Positions 42,977 through 50,362 of a stretch of 64,000 nt of DNA are shown in pieces. Where the stretch lies: the NCBI GenBank assembly GCA_937776645.1, contig CALMRI010000004.1:57390-121389 (forward strand), written 5' to 3'. The position numbers and the translations under genes are program-made. The notes under the pieces are model-generated. The model was not told where the DNA came from. It searched no databases and saw nothing but the letters and a program-made list of their open reading frames with translations. The stretch comes from an uncultured Alphaproteobacteria bacterium. GTDB lineage: Bacteria > Pseudomonadota > Alphaproteobacteria > Thalassobaculales > Thalassobaculaceae. How positions within the stretch are numbered: position 1 is the first letter of the stretch; each line of letters opens with the position of its first letter.

Positions 42977-43695
42977 GACAGACTGCCTTTCAGCAGGGCG
43001 CTCAGGGTCATCCTTTTAAGCCCGGCGATGCCAGCGGTTGGATTGAGGCCGACCGGGCAATGTTCAACACAGCTACCATGGGTATGGCAGGCGTGGCAGC
43101 CGCCGACCTCGGAGACCGCCTTCAGCACCCCGGCGCGATCACCGTCACGCTGGTCATTGGCTAAGGTCCAGGCCCGGTTCAGAGCGGCGGGGCCGACATA
43201 GTCGGGGTTCCAAGTCACCACGTCGCAGGCGGCATGGCAGACACCACAATTGATGCATTCGATACCGGCATCGACGATCCGGCGTTCTGGATCGTCCGAC
43301 GGGATCGACGCCATCGGCTCGGACCGGGTCGCCGAAGGCTCGAAGCGACCCCGCGCGGCTTGCCATTTCTCGAAGAACGGGGTCATGTCGGTCACCAGAT
43401 CTTTGATCCGGGGTAAATTACGCAGCGGCTCGATCCGCACCCCGCCGCTGCCGACGATCTTCGAGACATGGGTGCGGCAGGTCCAGCGCGGCCGCCCGTT
43501 CACCGTCATTGCACAGGAACCGCACATCCCGACCCGGCAGGCGAAACGATAGGCCAATGCCGGCTCGCGGTTGCGCTGTATCCAGGTCACCACGTCGAGG
43601 ATGGTCTGGGATTTGCGGTGCGGCACTTGGTAGGTCTCGAAACGGCCAGTGTCCTTGCCGCGCCAGATCTCGACCGTGAGTGTTTCGTCGGTCAT
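42973..43695 (-). CDS. Iron-sulfur subunit of fumarate reductase/succinate dehydrogenase-like complex
   Basis: About 240 residues from ATG 43695 (MTDETLTVEIWRGKDTGRFE); 23 upstream codons have no ribosome site. Three cluster motifs: [2Fe-2S] C53, C58, C61, C73; [4Fe-4S] in CINCGVCHAAC (~150); [3Fe-4S] in CHACHTHGSCVEHCPVG (~205-221). It carries electrons between flavoprotein and quinone. First gene of a B-C-D-A order operon with three successive 4-base GTGA overlaps, which points to strict coupling. Confidence 0.9.
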   Translation of the reverse strand: MTDETLTVEIWRGKDTGRFETYQVPHRKSQTILDVVTWIQRNREPALAYRFACRVGMCGSCAMTVNGRPRWTCRTHVSKIVGSGGVRIEPLRNLPRIKDLVTDMTPFFEKWQAARGRFEPSATRSEPMASIPSDDPERRIVDAGIECINCGVCHAACDVVTWNPDYVGPAALNRAWTLANDQRDGDRAGVLKAVSEVGGCHACHTHGSCVEHCPVGLNPTAGIAGLKRMTLSALLKGSLS

Positions 43696-43882
43696 GGAAG
43701 GCTGGACCCGGGTAAACGTTGAGAAGGCTCCAGGAAATACTACGGCGCGGGGGGGCGCAAGCACCGACCAGGGGGTGATGATCAGGATGATGGTTGAAGT
43801 GGCGATGAAAACCCCATCGATCCGCGCTAAACTGAGTCTCCTTCACGATCAACAGGCCGACTCGGTTCGGCGGAGCAGTACT

Positions 43883-44725
43883 ATGAGCGACTACCGGCAT
43901 ATCGAGGTCAAGCCACTGTCCGGCACGATCGGCGCCGAGCTGTCCGGGGTGGATATTTCGCAATCGCTTGGTGATGACGTGGTTGCCGAGATCCGCCGGG
44001 CCTATCTAGAGCACTTGGTGATCTTCCTGCGCGATCAGACTCTGGAGCCCGAGACCCAACTCGCCTTCGCCAAACGGTTTGGCGAGCCGATGATCTATCC
44101 TTTCGTCAAGGGCCTAGAAGCCTTGCCGGAAGTCACCCCGGTGATTAAGCAAGAGGATGAGAAAATTAATTTTGGCGGCCTTTGGCATTCCGACACCACC
44201 TACGAAAAAATTCCGCCAATGGGCACGATGCTTTACGCCCGCGAGATTCCGCCGATTGGCGGCGATACGGAATTCGCCAGCATGTACGCAGCCTATGAGA
44301 CCTTGTCCGACGGCATGAAGCGGATGCTCGACGGGCTGATTGGGGTTAATATCTCCGGCAAGGGGCGGGTCCAGAACACCCGCGCCGCCATGCGCAAGAC
44401 CGCCGCCACCGACAAGACCGAGGATTCCTTTCTCGCTGAGCATCCAGTGGTCCGCACCCATCCGGAAACCGGCCGCAAATCGCTCTACGTCAACGGCGCC
44501 CATACCAGCAATTTCAAGGGTATGACGGTGGAAGAGAGCGCGCCAATCCTGGAGCATCTCTACCGCCATCAGGTTCGCCCGGAATTCACCTGCCGGTTCA
44601 AGTGGGAGGTCGGTTCGCTGGCGTTTTGGGATAATCGTTGCGCCCAGCATAATCCGCTGAACGACTATCATGGCTATCGTCGTGAGATGCATCGGGTGAC
44701 CCTGCGCGGCGACAAGCCGGTCTGA
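43883..44725 (+). CDS. TauD/TfdA family Fe(II)/2-oxoglutarate dioxygenase
   Basis: 280 residues from ATG 43883 (MSDYRHIEVKPLSGTIGAEL); the longer frame reaches into the divergent FeS gene and is not used. Iron ligands H102-S-D104 in LWHSDTTY and the distal His in NRCAQHNPLNDYHGYRREMHR (~256), with the 2-oxoglutarate Arg about 11 residues later. Family members hydroxylate taurine, aryloxyacetates or alkyl sulfates to release a side group. TfdA-like opening VKPLSGTIGAELSGVD. Substrate unknown. greB follows after 20 bases. Confidence 0.9.
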   Translation: MSDYRHIEVKPLSGTIGAELSGVDISQSLGDDVVAEIRRAYLEHLVIFLRDQTLEPETQLAFAKRFGEPMIYPFVKGLEALPEVTPVIKQEDEKINFGGLWHSDTTYEKIPPMGTMLYAREIPPIGGDTEFASMYAAYETLSDGMKRMLDGLIGVNISGKGRVQNTRAAMRKTAATDKTEDSFLAEHPVVRTHPETGRKSLYVNGAHTSNFKGMTVEESAPILEHLYRHQVRPEFTCRFKWEVGSLAFWDNRCAQHNPLNDYHGYRREMHRVTLRGDKPV

Positions 44726-44745
44726 CTGGTGAAACGGGAGCCGAG

Positions 44746-45303
44746 ATGAGCAAAGCCTTCACCAAGGAAGATGATAATGCTCCCGAGATCGAGGAACCGG
44801 ATGAGCCGAGCCCTCTGCCGGCGGGGGTGAAGAATTACATAACGCCACAAGGCTTCGCGACATTGCGCGACGAACTTAAGCAGTTGCGTCGGGTGGAGCG
44901 TCCAAAGGTGGTCGAAGTGGTCTCCTGGGCGGCCGGCAACGGCGATCGTTCCGAAAATGGCGATTATCTTTACGGCAAGAAACGTCTACGCGAGATCGAC
45001 CGGCGGATGCGGTTCATTTTGAAACGCCTGGAGGTCGCCGAAGTCGTCGACCCGGCCAATCAAAAGAACCGCGACCAAGTATTTTTTGGCGCCAGCGTGA
45101 CCTATGTCGAGGAGGATGACTCCGAGCATACTATTCGTATCGTCGGGATCGACGAGGCGGCGTTGGACCTCGGTAAGGTGAGTTGGATTTCCCCGATTGC
45201 CCGCGCCCTCATGAAGGCCCAGGAAGGCGACGTGGTTGAACTCCGCACCCCCGGCGGCACCAGGGCGATCGAGGTGATCGGCATCACATACAGCGACGTT
45301 TGA
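44746..45303 (+). CDS. greB: Transcription elongation factor GreB
   Basis: 185 residues. Coiled-coil N-terminal domain (ITPQGFATLRDELKQLRRVERPKVVEVVSWAAGNGDRSENGDYLYGKKRLREID) with the acidic tip residues in NGDRSENGDY, then the FKBP-like C-terminal domain (VFFGASVTYVEEDD ... ISPIARALMKAQEGD). GreB rescues backtracked RNA polymerase by stimulating transcript cleavage. About 25 extra acidic/proline residues precede the usual start. The gene is followed by an intrinsic terminator at 45370-45399. Confidence 0.95.
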   Translation: MSKAFTKEDDNAPEIEEPDEPSPLPAGVKNYITPQGFATLRDELKQLRRVERPKVVEVVSWAAGNGDRSENGDYLYGKKRLREIDRRMRFILKRLEVAEVVDPANQKNRDQVFFGASVTYVEEDDSEHTIRIVGIDEAALDLGKVSWISPIARALMKAQEGDVVELRTPGGTRAIEVIGITYSDV

Positions 45304-45369
45304 ACGCGATGATCGCGCGATAAGGCTAAGCGGATAGTCGTCTGCGTCCTAGCCAAGCGATATCGAAGT

Positions 45370-45399
45370 GCCATTTTCGGATGAAAGTGGCGTTATTTT
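45370..45399 (+). terminator. Intrinsic terminator of greB
   Basis: GCCATTTTC (45370-45378), loop GGAT, GAAAGTGGC (45383-45391): nine pairs including one G-T, followed by GTTATTTT. Placed 67 bases past the greB stop and 50 bases before the fliG relic. Confidence 0.7.
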
Positions 45400-45448
45400 G
45401 AGCTAGAATAACGGAATATCTCTCGTTCTCTGGTGGAGAATATATGTC

Positions 45449-45766
45449 ATGGGCGAAGACTACCGCAGCATCACCGGGCCGGAAAAGTTGGCCATTTTGT
45501 TGATTTCGGTTGGTTAGGATCAAGCGGCCAAGCTGTTCTCCCATCTCGATGACGAGGAAATTCGCGGTCCCGCCGGCCGCACGATGTGGGACAAGCTCGA
45601 TAATGTGAACGAACAAGTCCTCGGAAACTTTCTAAAAAACGAATACCCGCAAACCGCCGCCGTCATTCTCGGCAAGATAGGTTAGGCGCATTCGGCAAAG
45701 GAACTGGCCAAACGCGGCGAAACCGGCATCGACGGCGGCTCTGGCGGCGATCAACTAGTGTTCTGA
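45449..45766 (+). pseudogene. fliG: Relic of flagellar motor switch gene fliG with internal deletion
   Basis: ATG 45449, after TGGAGAATATATGTC, begins MGEDYRSITGPEKLAILLIS, the start of FliG. Then a [18 protein letters not shown], and without change of frame [20 protein letters not shown] and [19 protein letters not shown], the FliG middle domain, then a second TAG and a fading tail to 45766. In full FliG about 70 residues separate DDEEIR and [15 protein letters not shown]; here they are fused at the shared EEIR, so a deletion between short repeats removed them. The armadillo and C-terminal charge domains are gone. No other flagellar gene is in the window. Confidence 0.85.
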
Positions 45767-45872
45767 ATTGGCGCATTTCCCGACTGTCTGGCGTTCGAAA
45801 CGATTGTAATTTTCGCTGATTCTTTTGGCGGACGGGTGTGACAACATTACCTTTCGCTGCAGCACCGCCGGC

Positions 45873-46742
45873 TCATTTGTTGCTATCGCGCACGAACGGA
45901 TAGATCCGCATCTGGTCCTGCAACGGGTCAGCTTCGGAAAACTCCGCGATCACCTCATAAGCCTTGGTAATCGCTGCGTTCGGGGTGCCCTCGCCGTTGG
46001 AGCCGGATACGAACAGGCCGATATCCTTCTTGACGATATGTGCTTGGGCGCCGGAATCGTCGTACTGGCTGGTGGCGACATATTTCGGAAAGATCTGCAG
46101 GGTCGCGAAATTTTGGCCGGAACTGGCGTTCACCACCTCCAGCATGGTGTTGATGTCGAGGCCGCCATTCTCGCCATAGGCCAGCGCTTCCGACGTCGTG
46201 ACATAGGCCGAGATGCAGAGCGCGTTGTTTACGACTTTCATCCGTTGGCCTTGCCCCGCATCCGGCCCGACATGGTAGAGCACGCGGGAATAGCCTTCGA
46301 TCAATGGCCGCGCCCGTTCCACTGCCTCGGCGGATCCAGCGGCCATGCTGGCCAGGGTGCCGTCCTCGGCGCGAAATTTGAGGCCGGAGACTGGGCTGTC
46401 TACGTAGTCGATGCCGGCAGCTTTGAGGATTGCCGCGTTCTCCGCCGCTGCCTCGGGGCCAATGGTGCAGGTATCAACCACGACACTTCCGGCATGACCG
46501 GCTTCGGCGATTTCCAGCACAACTGCACGGTTTGCATCAACCGTCGGCAAGGAGAGTGCGATCACCGCGGCGCGCCGGGCGACCTCGCCGTTTGACTGGG
46601 CGATTTCGGCTCCCTCCGGCGCCCGATCCGCCGTGCCGGCGAGATCATGGACGATCATTGCCAAGCCCTTGGCCTTAGCATTGCGCGCCATTGGTTGACC
46701 CATATTGCCAAGCCCGATGAAGCCAAAAACCTCGTCCGTCAT
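45873..46742 (-). CDS. NAD(P)-dependent beta-hydroxyacid dehydrogenase (3-hydroxyisobutyrate dehydrogenase family)
   Basis: 289 residues. Rossmann motif GFIGLGNMGQPMA at the N-terminus, substrate-binding DSPVSGLKFRAEDGTL (~115, the usual DxPVSGG), and the catalytic Lys in MKVVNNALC (~168). These enzymes oxidise beta-hydroxyacids such as 3-hydroxyisobutyrate, tartronate semialdehyde or related. Its substrate cannot be told. Followed on the same strand, 73 bases upstream, by an SDR gene, so these dehydrogenases may share a transcript. Confidence 0.88.
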   Translation of the reverse strand: MTDEVFGFIGLGNMGQPMARNAKAKGLAMIVHDLAGTADRAPEGAEIAQSNGEVARRAAVIALSLPTVDANRAVVLEIAEAGHAGSVVVDTCTIGPEAAAENAAILKAAGIDYVDSPVSGLKFRAEDGTLASMAAGSAEAVERARPLIEGYSRVLYHVGPDAGQGQRMKVVNNALCISAYVTTSEALAYGENGGLDINTMLEVVNASSGQNFATLQIFPKYVATSQYDDSGAQAHIVKKDIGLFVSGSNGEGTPNAAITKAYEVIAEFSEADPLQDQMRIYPFVRDSNK

Positions 46743-46815
46743 GCGACTCTCCTAATCACGGGCCGATCGGTCGGCCGCTTTGAAATTTAACGCGTTGGCG
46801 AGCGGCGCGGTAGTT

Positions 46816-47580
46816 TTATACCTGCACGCTCATCCCACCATCGATCGACAGCACATGGCCGTTGACGAAGGCCCCTGCCTCGGACATCAGATAAACCGCG
46901 CCGCCACCAAGCTCGCTTGGTTTACCCCAGCGCTGCATCGGAGTTTTCGAGACCACCCAATCCGAGAAATCCTTGTTCTCCATCAGCGGTACGTTCATCT
47001 CGGTCGCGATATAACCGGGCGCGATGGCGTTCACCAAAATACCTTGTGGGCCAACTTCGACCGCCAGCGCCCGGGTCAACGCGCGCAAGCCCTCCTTGGC
47101 GGCGATATAGGCTGGGACCGTCGGTCTCGCCTGGACGCCGAGCATCGAGACGGTATTAATGATCCGTCCGCCACCATGCGGGGTCATCAACCGGATTGCC
47201 TCGCGGCTGAGATAAAAACACGAAGTCAGGTTGGTCGAGACCACATGCTCGAAATCCTTGGTGGTGAATTCCAGGATCGGGCTACGATGTTGAATGCCGG
47301 CATTGTTGATCAATCCGTAAAGCCGACCATGGGTCTGGTTGATCCGCTCCATCGCGGCGCGCCCGGCCGCCTCGTCATTGACGTCGAATGCCGCGATCTC
47401 GGCTTTCAGGCCGGCGGTGCGCAAGGCCTCGGCCTTGGCTTCCAGGGCTGCCACGTCCCGGCCGTTCAGCACCACGGTCGCGCCATGTTGGGCCAGCGCT
47501 TCGGCCATCGCGAAACCGATCCCGCGCGAGCCACCGGTCACCAGGATCACCCGTCCGGCGAGGTCGAATAGTGTGTTCAT
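46816..47580 (-). CDS. Short-chain dehydrogenase (gluconate 5-dehydrogenase-like)
   Basis: 254 residues: NAD-binding TGGSRGIG at ~16, [14 protein letters not shown] (~92), catalytic Ser in SMLGVQ, Tyr/Lys in YIAAKEG (~157), and C-terminal [13 protein letters not shown]. The NAGIQHR stretch is typical of the IdnO/Gno type that reduces 5-keto-gluconate. No other sugar acid gene supports that pathway here; a keto-acid or sugar-acid alcohol is likely. Upstream on the same strand lies a second SDR gene, 37 bases away. Confidence 0.86.
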   Translation of the reverse strand: MNTLFDLAGRVILVTGGSRGIGFAMAEALAQHGATVVLNGRDVAALEAKAEALRTAGLKAEIAAFDVNDEAAGRAAMERINQTHGRLYGLINNAGIQHRSPILEFTTKDFEHVVSTNLTSCFYLSREAIRLMTPHGGGRIINTVSMLGVQARPTVPAYIAAKEGLRALTRALAVEVGPQGILVNAIAPGYIATEMNVPLMENKDFSDWVVSKTPMQRWGKPSELGGGAVYLMSEAGAFVNGHVLSIDGGMSVQV

Positions 47581-47616
47581 AATCTGGCCTTTGGTTTTCC
47601 GAGGTAAATGAAAAGA

Positions 47617-48384
47617 TCAGGAAAAGACAATGCCGCCATTCACGTCCAGTACCGTTCCCACCATGCCGGAGCAGGCGGGCGACAGCAGGAAGGTGATAGG
47701 CCAGGCGATATCCTCGGGTTCCAACAGACGGCCAAGTGGGAAGGCCTTGTCGTCGATGTCCCGGCCTTCGGTCATCTGGGTGCGGGTCGGTCCGGGGGCG
47801 ACGGCGTTCACTAGCACTCCCGAGCCGGCATATTTGGAGGCCAACAGCCGGGTCATCGCGTGCACACCGCCCTTGCTGGCCACGTAATGCGGCTGCGACG
47901 TCAGGCCGCCCATGCGTCCGGCGATCGAGCCGACCAGCACCAGCCGACCCCAACCCGCCGCCTGCATGCGTGGCAAAAAGGCGCGGGCGACATTGATCGG
48001 GCCACGCATGTTGACATTGAAAACCAGGTCAACATCCTGCTCCCAGGTATCGGGATCGGAGTCTATCCAGTCATTATAGCGAGTGACACCAGCGGTCAGC
48101 GCCACGCCATTCGGACTCAGCCCCTCGGCTTCCAGCTCGGCAGCCGCCGCCTCGACCGCCGCCCGGTCGGCGATGTCGCAGGCCTTGGTGATGACAGTGG
48201 TATTATACCGGCCTTCGATGATCCGCGCCGGGCCCGAGGGTTCCTCGACATCCGCCAGCACCAGTCTGGCGCCCTGGGCGGCGCAGGTCTCGGCGACCGA
48301 GCGGCCGATGCCCTGCTGTGCGCCGAGGACCAGTATTGTCAGGCCTTCGAGAGTGAAACCGGTTGGCTTTTCCTGTGTAGTCAT
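47617..48384 (-). CDS. Short-chain dehydrogenase
   Basis: 255 residues from ATG 48384 (MTTQEKPTGFTLEGLTILVL); 20 earlier codons are not used. NAD-binding LGAQQGIGRSVAE replaces the usual TGGxxGIG Thr-Gly-Gly with Leu-Gly-Ala; catalytic Tyr/Lys in HYVASKGG (~158); C-terminal VGTVLDVNGGIVF. TAGVTRYNDW corresponds to the NNAG motif but with Thr-Ala-Gly. Unremarkable otherwise. Together with the next two genes it could form a short carbohydrate or diol oxidation set. Confidence 0.85.
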   Translation of the reverse strand: MTTQEKPTGFTLEGLTILVLGAQQGIGRSVAETCAAQGARLVLADVEEPSGPARIIEGRYNTTVITKACDIADRAAVEAAAAELEAEGLSPNGVALTAGVTRYNDWIDSDPDTWEQDVDLVFNVNMRGPINVARAFLPRMQAAGWGRLVLVGSIAGRMGGLTSQPHYVASKGGVHAMTRLLASKYAGSGVLVNAVAPGPTRTQMTEGRDIDDKAFPLGRLLEPEDIAWPITFLLSPACSGMVGTVLDVNGGIVFS

Positions 48385-48482
48385 CACATGACCCCCGCCC
48401 CGCAATTCTAACGGCAGTATCCGATGTCCCTCCGGTCGGCGCAAGCACCTGCCGGCTGTTCACACCGTCGTTCATAGCGTGG

Positions 48483-49283
48483 TCAGACCGCGGTTAGGCA
48501 GTCATCGCTTAATGACACCAGCGGCGTGAAATCTTGCAGCGCCAGGAAATCCGGGCGGGTCGGTTTGCGGATGTGGTTTTCCACCCGGTTGAGGCTGGAG
48601 AACACCATGGCCCGGTCCCAGGGCGACATATTCGGGACCGAGCCATGCACGGTGCAGCCATCGAAAAAGATTGTCGATCCTGCGGGACCCTTGGGCGCGA
48701 CGATACCTTTGTCGCGGATCATCGCGTTGAGGGTCTCCTTGCAATAGGGACTGCCGATCGCGTCCGCCGATAGCCGCCCGTAATCCGGCACGCGTTCGAA
48801 CCCTTGGTCGGAATCGATGCGCCCATCCACATGCGATCCTGGAATGAACATCATCGGGCCATTGAACTCCGTCACCTCATCGAGGAAGACGGCGGCGGTG
48901 ATAACTTCCGGTTCCGGCATGCCGTCATCCTCGTACCAGGTCCGATAATCCTGGTGCCAATGCCAGATTTCGCCATCCTGGGCTTCCTTGGCGTTGATCT
49001 TGAACTGATGCGGATAGACCTCGCCGCCGAGGATCTGCCGGGCCGGTTCAACTAGGCGCGGATGTTGGCTGAGGCGGCGGTAAATGTCGTCCCGCAGGTG
49101 CGGCGCAATCAACGAGCGCACCGCGTCGCTGCCGCGTTCACGCAGCGTCTCTGGGCCGTCCTGGCCCAGCAGCGCGGGAAGCCGGGCTTTTAGCGCGGCA
49201 ATCTCGTCGGAGTGAAACAAACCCGGCATGAAGAGAAACCCATCAGCGGTGAATTGCCTCAGCTGATCCGATGTTAGTTTCAT
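48483..49283 (-). CDS. Phytanoyl-CoA dioxygenase (PhyH) family protein, EctD-like
   Basis: 266 residues from ATG 49283 (MKLTSDQLRQFTADGFLFMP); the frame is open 41 codons more without a ribosome site. Iron motif H110-Q-D112 in WHWHQDYRTW, FIPGSHVDG (~155) and the distal His in FDGCTVHGSVPN (~215), with Arg following. The GEIWHWHQDYRTWYEDDGM stretch resembles ectoine hydroxylase-type enzymes, but no ectoine gene is nearby. It hydroxylates a small substrate with O2 and 2-oxoglutarate. Substrate unknown. Confidence 0.88.
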   Translation of the reverse strand: MKLTSDQLRQFTADGFLFMPGLFHSDEIAALKARLPALLGQDGPETLRERGSDAVRSLIAPHLRDDIYRRLSQHPRLVEPARQILGGEVYPHQFKINAKEAQDGEIWHWHQDYRTWYEDDGMPEPEVITAAVFLDEVTEFNGPMMFIPGSHVDGRIDSDQGFERVPDYGRLSADAIGSPYCKETLNAMIRDKGIVAPKGPAGSTIFFDGCTVHGSVPNMSPWDRAMVFSSLNRVENHIRKPTRPDFLALQDFTPLVSLSDDCLTAV

Positions 49284-49511
49284 CGCCCCGGTTTCCATTC
49301 TGGCACGCGCGAGAACGGAAGTCTGGCGCGTTTGTAAGTGGCCCGGCAATGCCGGTTCCGGGTGAATGTGAATTGGTAACGCCTGGATGTCACGGACCAT
49401 CGCCATTCAGCAGATTACGGGCATTTCGCCTGAGGCGTATTCTGAAGCCTGACAACCAGGCGTTTTGCCCATAAACTGCGCTGACAGTTAAAGGTTTGAA
49501 GGATGCTCGCG

Positions 49512-50342
49512 ATGGCCACGGCCCTTGATATCAATCCCGTTACGCCGTTGATCGGCGCCGAGATTTCCGGCCTGGACCTGTCCAAGCCGCTTTCCAGTAA
49601 CGTGCTTGGCGCGGTCAAGCAGGCGCTCCGGGATCACCTGGTGTTGTTTTTCCGCGACCAGGATCTCAGCGCCGATGAGCAAAAGGATTTTGGTCGGCAA
49701 TTCGGCGAACTGCATATCCATCCGGCCCGCGACCGCAACGGACTGGAGGGACATCCGGAGATCCTTTACCTCAACGCCGGGCCCGATACCTCGCGGGTAA
49801 ATGGCGATGAATGGCATTCCGATGTCACCTGCGACGCAGAACCGCCGATGGGCAGTATTCTGCGGCTATTCGAGGTTCCGTCCAACGGCGGCGACACCCT
49901 GTTCGCTAGTATGTACGCGGCCTATGACGCGCTTTCCGAGCCGATGAAGGGGTTTCTCAGCGGGCTCTCGGCGGTGCATGACGGGGGGCCTAACTATATC
50001 GATCGCGCCAAGCGTGCCGGGATCTATAAGCCTGACAAAGTGTTCCCGGCGAATGTGCACCCGGTGATCCGCACCCATCCGGAAACCGGGCGCAAGTCGA
50101 TCTTCGTCAACAAGATCTTCACCCAGCAAATCGTCGACATACCAAAGGATGAAAGCCGGGCGATCCTGGACTTCCTGTTCCAGCATGTCGCCAAGCCGAA
50201 TTTCCAATGCCGGTTTAAATGGGCGGCCAACTCGATAGCGTTCTGGGATAACCGTTGCGCCCTGCATCACGCAATGTGGGACTACTATCCCGAGGTGCGG
50301 CGTGGCTACCGGGTGACGATCAAGGGTGACGCGCCGTTTTAA
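49512..50342 (+). CDS. TauD/TfdA family Fe(II)/2-oxoglutarate dioxygenase
   Basis: 276 residues from ATG 49512 (49503 is an alternative). Iron ligands H102-S-D104 in EWHSDVTCD, NGGDTLFASMYAAYDALS, and distal His in NRCALHHAMWDYYPEVRRGYR (~254) followed by the 2-oxoglutarate Arg. The same family as the gene at 43.9 kb but clearly not a recent duplicate (the C-terminal block differs). Twenty bases later the dimethylformamidase-like gene starts on the same strand, so the two are probably co-transcribed. Confidence 0.9.
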   Translation: MATALDINPVTPLIGAEISGLDLSKPLSSNVLGAVKQALRDHLVLFFRDQDLSADEQKDFGRQFGELHIHPARDRNGLEGHPEILYLNAGPDTSRVNGDEWHSDVTCDAEPPMGSILRLFEVPSNGGDTLFASMYAAYDALSEPMKGFLSGLSAVHDGGPNYIDRAKRAGIYKPDKVFPANVHPVIRTHPETGRKSIFVNKIFTQQIVDIPKDESRAILDFLFQHVAKPNFQCRFKWAANSIAFWDNRCALHHAMWDYYPEVRRGYRVTIKGDAPF

Positions 50343-50362
50343 TTAAGCATCGGAGATTTCCC

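Noticed and set aside
45326..45616. 96-codon minus-strand open frame
   Set aside because: It is antisense to the fliG relic and the greB terminator region.
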